Shown here piece after piece: positions 35,037 to 43,766 of a stretch of DNA of 64,000 nucleotides (the stretch's first letter is position 1; each line of letters starts with the position of its first letter). Under the pieces are notes generated by a model. That model worked only from the letters and a program-made list of their open reading frames with translations, was not told where the DNA came from and did not search any database. This DNA is from Mucinivorans hirudinis. Its GTDB lineage: Bacteria > Bacteroidota > Bacteroidia > Bacteroidales > Rikenellaceae. The stretch covers positions 2,140,798-2,204,797 of the forward strand of contig HG934468.1 of assembly GCA_000723505.1 (NCBI GenBank), written 5' to 3'. Made by a program: the position numbers and the translations under genes.

Positions 35037-36371
35037 TTATTTTCTACTTCTAATTAATTTCATCGTCTCCGCCTTACCCAAACGGATGTAGTCCAACAGG
35101 GGCAGTGCCGCCGGGCAGGTGTAGGAGCAACATCCACACTCGATGCAGTCCGTTACGCGCTCCGCCTCCAACCTATCCCAAAGCTGCATCTTGCTAATTT
35201 TGCAGAGCAAGTATGGTTCGAGACCCATTGGGCATACATTCACACACTTAGCGCACGAAATACAGGGGGATGGCTTGGCTCTGCCCGCCTTTTCCGATGG
35301 CATCAACAGCACGCCCGAAGTACCCTTTGTTACGGGTGAAGCCGTGTTTGCCATTGCTCGCCCCATCATCGGACCACCATTTATTATCTTGCCCGTATTT
35401 TCGGGTTCGCCACCGCAAGCCGCTATCAACGTGTCGATTGGCGTTCCGATTCGCACCAATAAATTAGAAGGTTCTCCCAGAGCCAGACCCGTAACCGTTA
35501 CAACTCGCTCAATCAGCGGTTTGTTCTTCTGAACAGCCTCATATACAGCATAAACCGTACCCACATTCTGCACCACCGCACCCACCTCAATCGGCAATGC
35601 ACCACTCGGCACTTGCCGCCCGCACACAGCCGCAATCAACTGCTTTTCACCTCCTTGTGGATACTGCACCTTTAGTGATACAACCTCCACACCTTTGTAT
35701 TGTTTCGATTTCTCGGTAAGGTGTCGTATAGCATCGGGCTTGTTATTTTCTACACCTATATAACACTTCTCGACACCGATTGCTCGCATAACAATAGTGC
35801 AGCCAACCAAAAACTCGTCCGCCTTTTCCAACATCACGCGATGGTCGGCAGTGAGGTATGGCTCGCACTCCACGCCGTTGATAACTAGCATTTCAGCCCT
35901 TTTGCCCGGAGGTGGTGAAAGTTTTATATGTGTCGGAAAAGTTGCTCCGCCAAGCCCAACGATGCCTGCATCTGCAATTTTTTTAACGATTTCCTGAGGC
36001 GATAGCGAGCACTCTCTCACCAAAACGTCGGAGCGGTCAATAGCCTCGTTCCACTCATCCCCCTGTCGGTCAATAACCACCGCCATCCTACGTACCCCAC
36101 CCCCATCCGGCGTTAGCTCCACAGCCTTCACCACTCCACTCACCGATGAGTGAATATTTGCCGATACAAAGCCCGCAGCCGTAGCAACCACGTCGCCCAC
36201 GAGCACCTTGTCCCCCTTTTTGACACAAGGAGTTGCCGGTGCGCCGATATGTTGCCCCGTAAAAATGGCAACTTGTGCGGGTAGCTCCGCTGGCGCGATT
36301 GATGCTGATGCCGATATTTTATAGTCGTTGGGGTGGACACCCCCTATTGGAAAAGTCTTCATTCTTACCAT
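35037..36371 (-). CDS. rnfC: Rnf electron transport complex subunit RnfC
   Basis: NADH/FMN and iron-sulfur subunit, 444 residues. It has GLGGATFPTHIK and INGVECEPYLTADHR, and two C-terminal ferredoxin motifs, CISCAKCVNVCP and CIECGCCSYTCP. The start is ATG at 36371 or at 36362; both keep the conserved KTFPIGGVHP. A 198-bp gap separates it from rnfB, unusual for this operon. Confidence 0.95.
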   Translation of the reverse strand: MVRMKTFPIGGVHPNDYKISASASIAPAELPAQVAIFTGQHIGAPATPCVKKGDKVLVGDVVATAAGFVSANIHSSVSGVVKAVELTPDGGGVRRMAVVIDRQGDEWNEAIDRSDVLVRECSLSPQEIVKKIADAGIVGLGGATFPTHIKLSPPPGKRAEMLVINGVECEPYLTADHRVMLEKADEFLVGCTIVMRAIGVEKCYIGVENNKPDAIRHLTEKSKQYKGVEVVSLKVQYPQGGEKQLIAAVCGRQVPSGALPIEVGAVVQNVGTVYAVYEAVQKNKPLIERVVTVTGLALGEPSNLLVRIGTPIDTLIAACGGEPENTGKIINGGPMMGRAMANTASPVTKGTSGVLLMPSEKAGRAKPSPCISCAKCVNVCPMGLEPYLLCKISKMQLWDRLEAERVTDCIECGCCSYTCPAALPLLDYIRLGKAETMKLIRSRK

Positions 36372-36483
36372 ATTAGTTTTTTTCCATCAACTGAACATCT
36401 TCTTTATGGGGAGTTCTAATAATTGATTTTTGAAACTCCATTTAACAACAGTGGTAATTCACGTGTGATTATTGCCCACACCT

Positions 36484-36570
36484 TCAACTCCCACTTTTGA
36501 AATTTCTCTCGGGAGGCATAAACTCCTCAATCTGTTCAATAGCAATCTTTATATCTTCCAACCAAATAAT
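36484..36570 (-). pseudogene. Possible remnant of a HepT/DUF86-like gene between rnfB and rnfC
   Basis: In the minus-strand frame ending at 36484 the segment IIWLEDIKIAIEQIEEFM, then PPERNFKSG and a stop, reads like the N-terminal helix of DUF86/HepT-type proteins, the nuclease or minimal-nucleotidyltransferase-associated toxin partners. It has no start of its own and begins within the rnfB stop region. The similarity is short and visual; it could be chance. Confidence 0.3.
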
Positions 36571-37430
36571 TATTTTTCGTCGCTTAATCCTTGCACAACC
36601 TGTTCTTTGCGTGGCGGGAAATTCACCTCCCAAATCGCCCCCGTTGGGCACTCGACTCCACATTTTCTGCATAATTTACACTTTTCGGGATTGATATATG
36701 CCAAGTTATTCTCCAGTGTTATTGCCTCGAAAGCGCAACTCTTCACACATTTACCGCAACCAATGCAAGCCACCCCACAAGCCTTGCGCGCCACAGCACC
36801 CTTGTCCCGATTTACACACGACACAAAAATCCGACGACCCTTCACCCCCCTCTTTCGCAACTCAATAATCGCCTTTGGACACGCCGCCACACACGCCCCA
36901 CACGCCGTACACTTCTCTTGGTCTACCTCGGGCAAACCTGTTTCGGGGTTAATGAAAATCGCGTCGAACCGACAAACCACCACACAGTCGCCCTTACCCA
37001 AACAACCCCACGTGCAACCCGTCTCCCCGCCATAGAGCGAGGCAACCACCGCACACGAGTCAGCACCCACAAATTCGTTTGTTCGCGCACGGTTGCAATA
37101 ACTTCCCGCACACCTGACCACAGCAACGGCAGGCTCTTTCTCGGGCGCAGCTTTTCCCAGCAGTGCTGCAACCGCCCTCATCGTATCGCCACCGCCTACG
37201 GGGCAAAATAGTGCCGAGATATCCTCCTGCTCGACCAATGCCGTAGCAAACCCGCGACACCCCGGAAATCCGCATCCCCCGCAGTTTGCACCCGGAAGCA
37301 ACGCCTCACTTTGGTCTATACGAGGGTCTTCATATACCTTAAATTTCTGAGCTACAAAGTATAGTATCACGGCTGCAACCACGCCTAACCCTACCAGTAC
37401 TATAATTGTGAATAGCAGTGCTTCGTTCAT
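36570..37430 (-). CDS. rnfB: Rnf electron transport complex subunit RnfB
   Basis: Ferredoxin-accepting iron-sulfur subunit. 286 residues: one N-terminal helix, a four-cysteine cluster CGGCGFPGC...FCP (about 50-76), then several ferredoxin-type motifs, CTACGACVAACP, CIGCGKCVKSCAF and CKLCRKCGVECP. Starts 6 bp after the DUF4419 gene. Confidence 0.95.
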   Translation of the reverse strand: MNEALLFTIIVLVGLGVVAAVILYFVAQKFKVYEDPRIDQSEALLPGANCGGCGFPGCRGFATALVEQEDISALFCPVGGGDTMRAVAALLGKAAPEKEPAVAVVRCAGSYCNRARTNEFVGADSCAVVASLYGGETGCTWGCLGKGDCVVVCRFDAIFINPETGLPEVDQEKCTACGACVAACPKAIIELRKRGVKGRRIFVSCVNRDKGAVARKACGVACIGCGKCVKSCAFEAITLENNLAYINPEKCKLCRKCGVECPTGAIWEVNFPPRKEQVVQGLSDEK

Positions 37431-37436
37431 ATTTGT

Positions 37437-38795
37437 CTATTGTATTTTCTCGGAATTGATTGTAATGATCGCCTTGGGAAAGAGTTTTTGTATTCTCTCG
37501 ACTCCCCTTGTATCAATATCTCCGTGGAGGTTCAAACGGTCAATTTCTACTTTTGCCAACTGATCCGGAATGTTGATTTTGCCATCAAAAATCACCTGTA
37601 AAAATGGTATTCGTTTCTGTGCTAAGAACTCCTCGGGAATGGTTTTAATGTTTTTCAGAACCACATTTTTATTGCGTTTGAGTGTTATTTCCAACTCTTT
37701 TGCACTGTCTTTCTCGCGAATAAACCAACCTACTGCCGGCTTCAGAGCAAAATTTGCATCGCTTTGCTCTGCGCCGAAAAAGCCTGCCCAAACCTCCATA
37801 TCACTCTTCTTTTTGGTTGCTTGGTCTATAAGTTTGAAATCGACGGTAACATATTGCTTGGGTAATTTTCCGATGTCATTAATCTCTTTCATATCAAGAA
37901 GGTTACCATCGATGTCGTAAGGGAAAAAGGTGGCAATCCATCCGTCAATCACTCCGGGCTTACCATACACCTCGGATGTATGATATTTGAACATTTCGCG
38001 CCAAAAATCTTTATTGACATTACCTCTTGATGCCCTTACAAACTCCTTCATTATCCTCTCTATCTTTCCGGTCCACCAATCCATCTCGAATCGTTGTCCA
38101 AGGTAGTGCACCTTATCCACCAACAGTTCCCAATCGTTGGTGGTTCCCAATAGGGTAAACTCAGGGATACCACAAACAATTCTAATGGCGACAAAATCGA
38201 AATAGGAACTCACACCACCCATTATGTTGATTTGCGAGGCGATAACGTCTGTTGGGGTGGTAGTTGTAAAGTTACAGCTAAGATTATTCATCAAATCAGT
38301 GCCCGTGTATTTTGCAATTTGCTTGGAGAATTGCGGAAAAATAGCATCCCAATTATCTTTTTCAAAAGTTGCTACCAGCTCCTTTTTGCGTCCGAACTCT
38401 ACAAAGTTTTTGCGTAAATCTTCCGAATGCAAATTCAGGTGTTGCATAAATCCCTGACTAATCAGCAACCACATAATATCGGGCGAAAGTACCACCGGAC
38501 GATGTTCTGCATAAGCCTGATAGATGGTGTTGAGAAAGGCGTGCTCTCGGAAATTGACTATTTTGTCATTGGCTTTGCTTACCGCCTTGATTTGAAAGGG
38601 AAAATCTGATGTATCAATTTTGTACCGGTTTACAATAGCTAGTTTACAGACGTCCTCAAATGTTTCAACAGGCAGCAGAGCAGTTGGTTTAGATAAGTTC
38701 TCCACGCGGAAGGTTACTCCGTTCTTTATCTCCGTCTGTGCCCTGAGCAGCAGCGGTGTGGAAATTAACAAGAGGGTCAGTAGTTTTTTTATCAT
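37437..38795 (-). CDS. DUF4419 domain protein with signal peptide
   Basis: 452 residues with a signal peptide (MIKKLLTLLLISTPLLLRAQ) and a body matching DUF4419: HRPVVLSPDIMWLLISQGF, then INIMGGVSSYFDF, ILLGTTNDWELL-like FTLLGTTNDWELL and GWIATFFPYD. Function is unknown. The family occurs in bacteria and fungi; here it would be secreted to the periplasm or surface. It overlaps the rseC stop by one base (TAATG) and precedes rnfB by 6 bp, so it is embedded in the rseC-rnf operon. Confidence 0.82.
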   Translation of the reverse strand: MIKKLLTLLLISTPLLLRAQTEIKNGVTFRVENLSKPTALLPVETFEDVCKLAIVNRYKIDTSDFPFQIKAVSKANDKIVNFREHAFLNTIYQAYAEHRPVVLSPDIMWLLISQGFMQHLNLHSEDLRKNFVEFGRKKELVATFEKDNWDAIFPQFSKQIAKYTGTDLMNNLSCNFTTTTPTDVIASQINIMGGVSSYFDFVAIRIVCGIPEFTLLGTTNDWELLVDKVHYLGQRFEMDWWTGKIERIMKEFVRASRGNVNKDFWREMFKYHTSEVYGKPGVIDGWIATFFPYDIDGNLLDMKEINDIGKLPKQYVTVDFKLIDQATKKKSDMEVWAGFFGAEQSDANFALKPAVGWFIREKDSAKELEITLKRNKNVVLKNIKTIPEEFLAQKRIPFLQVIFDGKINIPDQLAKVEIDRLNLHGDIDTRGVERIQKLFPKAIITINSEKIQ

Positions 38796-39187
38796 TATTC
38801 TATTTCTATTGAAAGTTCGCTTTGCAGTTTATTTCTGAAAATGTGCAGTATCACAAAGTACACAGCCAATACGCCAAGCACTATTGTACCAATTAAGGCT
38901 TCGCTGAATGCAAAATTCTGCAGAACAATAAGCAGTGTAATAGCCAATACAACAGGCAACAAATACGCGAGCACAACGGCACTAAGACCTTGCGCACGCG
39001 TGACTGTGAGCACCACCTCATCTCCTACTTTCCTATCTTTTCCATCGTCCGCCAGCACCAAATTGCGTCCCTCTTTTCCTGTGGCACAGGCTGACTGTGC
39101 TTTGCACGCAGCACAAGCCTCTTGCTTACAAATTGCAAGATGCAACATCCCGTCTTCAACCTTGGTTATGGTTGCCCTTTGTCTCAA
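38795..39187 (-). CDS. rseC: RseC/MucC-family SoxR-reducing protein
   Basis: Inner-membrane protein of the RseC/MucC family, which commonly precedes rnfB. It has a cysteine cluster CKQEACAACKAQSACA near the N-terminus and two membrane helices in the second half. I place the start at TTG (39185-39187, MRQRATITKVEDG): a -7 box at 39209-39216 puts the transcript start near 39202, downstream of longer in-frame starts. Length is 130 residues. It heads the operon. Confidence 0.82.
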   Translation of the reverse strand: MRQRATITKVEDGMLHLAICKQEACAACKAQSACATGKEGRNLVLADDGKDRKVGDEVVLTVTRAQGLSAVVLAYLLPVVLAITLLIVLQNFAFSEALIGTIVLGVLAVYFVILHIFRNKLQSELSIEIE

Positions 39188-39208
39188 AATGTTTATTGAA
39201 GTTTCACA

Positions 39209-39234
39209 CAAAGATAATAATTTTATTAACTTTG
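39209..39234. promoter_or_regulatory. Divergent promoters of rseC-rnf and nadB
   Basis: Minus strand: TATCTTTG at 39209-39216 for rseC. Plus strand: TAACTTTG at 39227-39234 for nadB. The two -7 boxes are 10 bp apart, so polymerase binding at one should interfere with the other. Confidence 0.6.
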
Positions 39235-39254
39235 AAAGTCGAAACAGCAAAAAA

Positions 39255-40817
39255 ATGAATAAAAGTTGTGATTTTTTGGTTATAGGCTCGGGAATAGGCG
39301 GGCTGAGTTACGCGCTGAAAGTGGCAGAGGCGGGCAAGGTTATTATTGTAACCAAGTCTAAACTGACTGATAGCAATACATATAAGGCCCAGGGAGGAAT
39401 TGCTTCGGTTATGGCTCTGCCCGATGATTTCGAGCAGCACATTAACGACACGATGATTTGCGGTTCCAATAAAAGTAATCGCGAGGTTGTGGAACTTATT
39501 GTGAAAAATGCACCGGTGCAGATTGAGCAGTTGGTGAGGTGGGGCGTGGCTTTTGACAAAGACGTTGTCGGCAATTACGCATTGGCGCGCGAGGGGGGGC
39601 ATACCCAAAATCGCATCCTCCACCACAAAGATTTTACGGGTGCCGAAATCGAGGAACGCCTTGCTGCCTTAGTGTGCGAACACCCTAATATAGAAATACT
39701 TGAAGAGCATTTTGCAGTCGATTTACTCACACAACATCATCTGGGGAAATTGGTGAAACGCTCCCTGCCCGGAACAGAGTGCTATGGGGCTTATATTATT
39801 GATTTGAAACAACGTAATGTTATCACGTTGCTCTCTAAAATCACGGTTTTGGCAACCGGAGGCGTTGGAAACCTTTACCACACAACCACCAACCCTGCCG
39901 TGGCAACGGGTGATGGCATTGCTATGGCGCACCGCGCCAAGGCTATAATCGAGGATATGGAGTTTATCCAATTTCACCCCACTGCGCTTTACAATCCCTT
40001 GGAACGTCCTCAATTCCTTATTTCCGAGGCGGTTAGGGGTTATGGCGGCATCCTTCGTACACAAGATGGGCGCGAGTTTATGCACCTCTACCACCCGATG
40101 GGCTCACTTGCGCCGCGCGATATTACGGCGCGCTCGATTGATAACGAGCTCAAAGCCAGCGGAGATGATTTCGCATATTTGGATGTCACACATAAAAACG
40201 GAGAGCAGACGCGCGAAGATTTCCCTAATATATATGAAAAATGTCTCTCACTCGGGATTGATATCACTAAGGATATGATACCTGTGTTGCCGGCAGCGCA
40301 TTACAGTTGCGGCGGGGTCAAGGTTGATACCAATGGAGAGACTTCAATCAAGAGGTTGTACGCCGTGGGTGAGGTTGCATCAACAGGATTGCACGGGGCT
40401 AATCGCCTAGCATCCAATTCTTTGATTGAGGCAGTTGTGTATGCCGACTTTGCCGCCTGCCATTCTCTTGCCAATATTAGTAGGTATGGTTTGCAGCAGG
40501 GTATTCCGGCGTGGGACTACAAGGGTACCTCGCATCCCGAGGAGATGGTGCTTATCACTCAGTCTTACAAGGAGGTGCAACAGATTATGAGCTACTACGT
40601 GGGCATTGTTCGCAGCAATATTCGACTTGAGCGGGCGATGCAGCGGATGCAGATTATCTACGAGGAGACCGAGCACCTCTACAAGCGCTCGACACTGAGC
40701 CAAAAATTGTGCGAATTGCGCAATATGATAGCCGTTAGTTACCTCATTATCAAGCAGGCACAGCAGATGAAGGAGAGTGTCGGACTACACTTTTCGCTGG
40801 ACTATCCGATGAATTAG
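39255..40817 (+). CDS. nadB: L-aspartate oxidase
   Basis: FAD enzyme that makes iminoaspartate for NAD synthesis, using fumarate in anaerobes. 520 residues starting MNKSCDFLVIGSGIGG (FAD-binding GxGxxG), with HTQNRILHHKD, EFIQFHPTAL, APRDITARSID, HYSCGGVKVD and GLHGANRLASNSL. A longer in-frame extension back to 38841 runs antisense to rseC and is rejected. nadA and nadC are not in the window. Confidence 0.94.
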   Translation: MNKSCDFLVIGSGIGGLSYALKVAEAGKVIIVTKSKLTDSNTYKAQGGIASVMALPDDFEQHINDTMICGSNKSNREVVELIVKNAPVQIEQLVRWGVAFDKDVVGNYALAREGGHTQNRILHHKDFTGAEIEERLAALVCEHPNIEILEEHFAVDLLTQHHLGKLVKRSLPGTECYGAYIIDLKQRNVITLLSKITVLATGGVGNLYHTTTNPAVATGDGIAMAHRAKAIIEDMEFIQFHPTALYNPLERPQFLISEAVRGYGGILRTQDGREFMHLYHPMGSLAPRDITARSIDNELKASGDDFAYLDVTHKNGEQTREDFPNIYEKCLSLGIDITKDMIPVLPAAHYSCGGVKVDTNGETSIKRLYAVGEVASTGLHGANRLASNSLIEAVVYADFAACHSLANISRYGLQQGIPAWDYKGTSHPEEMVLITQSYKEVQQIMSYYVGIVRSNIRLERAMQRMQIIYEETEHLYKRSTLSQKLCELRNMIAVSYLIIKQAQQMKESVGLHFSLDYPMN

Positions 40818-40832
40818 TAAGGGCGGATTGAT

Positions 40833-40874
40833 AAGTAGGGTAAAGCGGTGCAATAATTATTTTCCCCTACTTAC
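40833..40874. terminator. Bidirectional hairpin between nadB and the ROK kinase gene
   Basis: TAAGTAGGG (40833-40841) and CCCTACTTA (40866-40874) pair perfectly around a 24-nt loop rich in A and T. The genes converge here, so it probably terminates both. Related AAGTAGGG palindromes occur at 30753 and 50536. Confidence 0.55.
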
Positions 40875-40925
40875 AAATCCACATAATAAAGTTCAAAAGC
40901 ATAGTTTATGCCGTTTCTTACTTTC

Positions 40926-41897
40926 TTATTTTCTGCCTTTCTCGCGTTCTTGCCAAGCAAGGGAGGATGCGCCGAGTACGGCTGCATTTTTGCCTGATAT
41001 GCCGGATGGGAGCAACTTCACTTTGTTGCGGAAGTTGCGCAACATATTCATCTCCATTGAACGTTTTGTGGGCTCGAAGATATATTTGCCCGCTTTTGCC
41101 AAGCCCCCGAAGAGGATTATAGCCTCGGGCGAGGTGATGGTTACCGCGTCGGCAAGCGCCTTGCCGAGCATCATACCCGTGTATTCGTATGCTTCGATTG
41201 CCAGAGGGTCGCCTGCCAAGGCTGCTTTGGTAATCATTTCGGCTGTGAGGTCGTTATATGTAACGTTGCGGAACTCACTCTCTTCCAAGTGGTCTGCCAG
41301 TAGTTTGAAGGCTGTGCGTTTGATGCCTGTTGCCGATACGTAGGTCTCCAAACACCCCTTGCGTCCGCATCCGCATTGGCGTTCGCCGCCGCTGATGACA
41401 ACGTGTCCGAGCTCGCCCGCGTAGCTGTCGCTACCGTAAATCATCTCTCCATTGGCAACAAAACCGCTACCAAGACCCGTACCCAAAGTCACAACAATGA
41501 AATCGCGCATTCCCTTTGCCGCTCCGTACATCATCTCGCCGATGGCTGCCGCATTGGCATCGTTGGTGATGATAACGGGCAGGTTTGGAAAATATTTCTT
41601 AAACTTCTCGACAAACGGCACACGTCCCTGCCAAATCAGGTTCGCCGCGTTCTCGATTGTACCCTGATAATAGTTGGCATTGGGCGCACCAATGCCGATA
41701 CCCACCAATTCACACGGCTCGTCATAAGCCTTAATAATGCTTTGGATGCCAATATACAGTTCTTCCAAATATTGGTCGAAATCGGGATATTTCTTTGTTG
41801 GGATAACTCCCTCGCCATACATATTACCCTCTCTGTCCACAAGACCGAATACAGAGTTTGTTCCGCCGATGTCGATACCTACTGCTAATTGTTTCAT
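40926..41897 (-). CDS. ROK-family glucokinase-like sugar kinase
   Basis: 323 residues. ATP-binding DIGGTN at the N-terminus, NDANAAAIGE, TLGTGLGSGFV and the ROK zinc motif GHVVISGGERQCGCGRKGCLE (given in part). There is no helix-turn-helix, so it is an enzyme, not a ROK repressor. Glucose or an N-acetylated hexose is the likely substrate. Stands alone on this strand. Confidence 0.9.
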   Translation of the reverse strand: MKQLAVGIDIGGTNSVFGLVDREGNMYGEGVIPTKKYPDFDQYLEELYIGIQSIIKAYDEPCELVGIGIGAPNANYYQGTIENAANLIWQGRVPFVEKFKKYFPNLPVIITNDANAAAIGEMMYGAAKGMRDFIVVTLGTGLGSGFVANGEMIYGSDSYAGELGHVVISGGERQCGCGRKGCLETYVSATGIKRTAFKLLADHLEESEFRNVTYNDLTAEMITKAALAGDPLAIEAYEYTGMMLGKALADAVTITSPEAIILFGGLAKAGKYIFEPTKRSMEMNMLRNFRNKVKLLPSGISGKNAAVLGASSLAWQEREKGRK

Positions 41898-42035
41898 TAT
41901 TTTTTATTGATTATTTGTATGAAAAATGTTATTATACTCAGCCTTTACGCACCATAAAGTTATGAATAAAAAATTAATTTCCTAACATTTTATCGAAAAT
42001 TTGAACTGCACAGATAGAAAAAAGAATCATTTTCG

Positions 42036-42043
42036 TAAATTTG
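42036..42043 (+). promoter_or_regulatory. -7 box for the GT2/sigma gene group
   Basis: TAAATTTG, 34 bp before the GT2 ATG at 42077. It overlaps a longer in-frame start at 42041, which argues for the later ATG. Confidence 0.5.
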
Positions 42044-42076
42044 CAAGGCGTAAAAGTAGACAAGAATTTAATAAAT

Positions 42077-43240
42077 ATGGTTGAAATATCCGATTTTATA
42101 ATCAAACTAACATTATTTCAGATTGTTATCCTTGCCGTGCTGACCGTCGCTTTTGTGATTCAGCTCGTATATCTACTGTATTATGGTGGGTTGGCGGCGA
42201 AGAAGGGAGAGGTGCTCCGCCACACCCGAGAGTGTGAGGGGGTGACTATTGTTGTGATTGTCGGCGAGGATTACGACTACATCGAGAATGGTTTGCCGAT
42301 GTTGTTAGAGCAGGATTATCCGCTTTTCGAGGTGGTGGTGGTGAATGATTGCGGCGGCTTTGATGTTGATTTAGAGCTAAATAAGCTGACAAGGGTTTAC
42401 GACAACCTCCGATTTACGACCATCAAAAGGGATGAACTCTTCAACCATTCGCGAAAGACACCTCTGAATATTGGTATCAAGGCTGCCAAATACGACCACA
42501 TCATAATTACCCACACCAATGCCCTGCCCACAAACGAACGGTGGTTGGAGAGTATGGCGCGGGGCTTCACCGGGGCGGATTTGGTGATAGGCTACACGGG
42601 TTTGGATGTGAAAAAGGGGATTGTAAATGCCCTTTTGCGCAGTTCGCGGATGGCATCCTCTGTTCGATACCTCAGGGCGGCGCAGGCAACAAAACCATAC
42701 AAGGGAATTTACAATAATATCGGTTTTACCAAGGGTATCTATATGCAAGTGAAGGGGTATAGCCATCTGAGAATGACCCTTGGCGAGGACGATTTGTTTG
42801 TGCAGAAGATTGCGGGAAACTGTGGGACAGGCGTTGTGGTGAATCCGCGAGCGACGCTTCGTCAGAGCACTTGTGGCGGCATCGGTTGGTGGTTTGCCGA
42901 GCAGCGCTACCGTACCTCCTCCTTCAGGCTCTACCCTATGGCAGTGCGCTTGAGAACTTTTTTCGACCTCGCCAGCCGCGCCCTATTCTTCCTCTCGGCA
43001 GTGGCAGCGGTGCTGTTTTTCAGTGACTATTATCTTTGGGGTGGAGTTGTTTTATTGCTGATAATAAGAGAGTTGGTGTTTATAATAACCTCTCGCAGAA
43101 TTGCCAAGCGGCTGTGCGAGATAAAAATTATGTGGGGCTATTTTATCTACGACAAGATTGCTCCGCTGAGCGAGGCGATTCTGTGCATAAGTCGTAGATT
43201 ATCACCACCAAGGATGATATGGATTCAGAATCAAAAGTAG
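42077..43240 (+). CDS. Membrane-anchored GT2-type glycosyltransferase
   Basis: 387 residues: N-terminal membrane helix (about 11-32), a GT-A domain starting VTIVVIVGEDYDYIENGLPMLLEQDYP with VNDCGG as the nucleotide-sugar acidic site, THTNALPTNERWLE, later GEDDLFVQK (ED in the acceptor/catalytic site), and two helices near the C-terminus. Product unknown. The 3' end overlaps the sigma-factor gene by 22 bp. Confidence 0.82.
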   Translation: MVEISDFIIKLTLFQIVILAVLTVAFVIQLVYLLYYGGLAAKKGEVLRHTRECEGVTIVVIVGEDYDYIENGLPMLLEQDYPLFEVVVVNDCGGFDVDLELNKLTRVYDNLRFTTIKRDELFNHSRKTPLNIGIKAAKYDHIIITHTNALPTNERWLESMARGFTGADLVIGYTGLDVKKGIVNALLRSSRMASSVRYLRAAQATKPYKGIYNNIGFTKGIYMQVKGYSHLRMTLGEDDLFVQKIAGNCGTGVVVNPRATLRQSTCGGIGWWFAEQRYRTSSFRLYPMAVRLRTFFDLASRALFFLSAVAAVLFFSDYYLWGGVVLLLIIRELVFIITSRRIAKRLCEIKIMWGYFIYDKIAPLSEAILCISRRLSPPRMIWIQNQK

Positions 43241-43752
43241 ACGCTTTGCTCGTTGAGGAGACCATTGCCGGTTGCCGCGAGTCCTATGACGAGCTTTTTG
43301 CGCGTTATCGCTCACAGGTGTTGGCAATGCTGACCTTGAGGTGTGGTGCAGACCAGGCTCAAGATATTATGCAGGAGGCGTTTATCAAAGGTTTTCTGAA
43401 TATAGAGAAGTTTGATAACCACTTCTCATTTGGTGGTTGGATTTTTACTATTGCCCGCAACTTGGCTATCGACTATTCGCGCCGAAAGCGAGGCAATGCT
43501 CTGGAAATATGTCCGGAAACGCCCAGCTCGCTTCCCGACCCCGAGCAGAGTGTCATCCAGAGGCAGTTTCGCTCGAAAATAGAAAACATCATCCGCAAAA
43601 TGCCCGCGAACTATCGCATTGTTTTTGAGCTTCGATACATAGAAGAGCTTAGTTATGAAGAGATTGCAACCCAATTAGGGATGCCTATTGGTACGGTTAA
43701 AACTCAAATCCACCGTGTGCGCGAGAAGTTTGTGAGGGGTATTTCCGAATAG
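43219..43752 (+). CDS. ECF sigma factor
   Basis: 177 residues with region 2 (AQDIMQEAFIKGFLNI, WIFTIARNLAIDYSRR) and region 4 (MPANYRIVFELRYIEELSYEE, in part, then GTVKTQIHRVREKF). No anti-sigma gene adjoins; rsgA follows 14 bp later. The overlap with the glycosyltransferase indicates shared transcription. Confidence 0.9.
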   Translation: MDSESKVDALLVEETIAGCRESYDELFARYRSQVLAMLTLRCGADQAQDIMQEAFIKGFLNIEKFDNHFSFGGWIFTIARNLAIDYSRRKRGNALEICPETPSSLPDPEQSVIQRQFRSKIENIIRKMPANYRIVFELRYIEELSYEEIATQLGMPIGTVKTQIHRVREKFVRGISE

Positions 43753-43766
43753 ATATTCTAGAAAAA

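Noticed and set aside
38841-39254. N-terminal extension of NadB
   Set aside because: It is antisense to rseC; FAD-binding NadB proteins begin at MNKSCDFLVIGSG, just after a promoter box.
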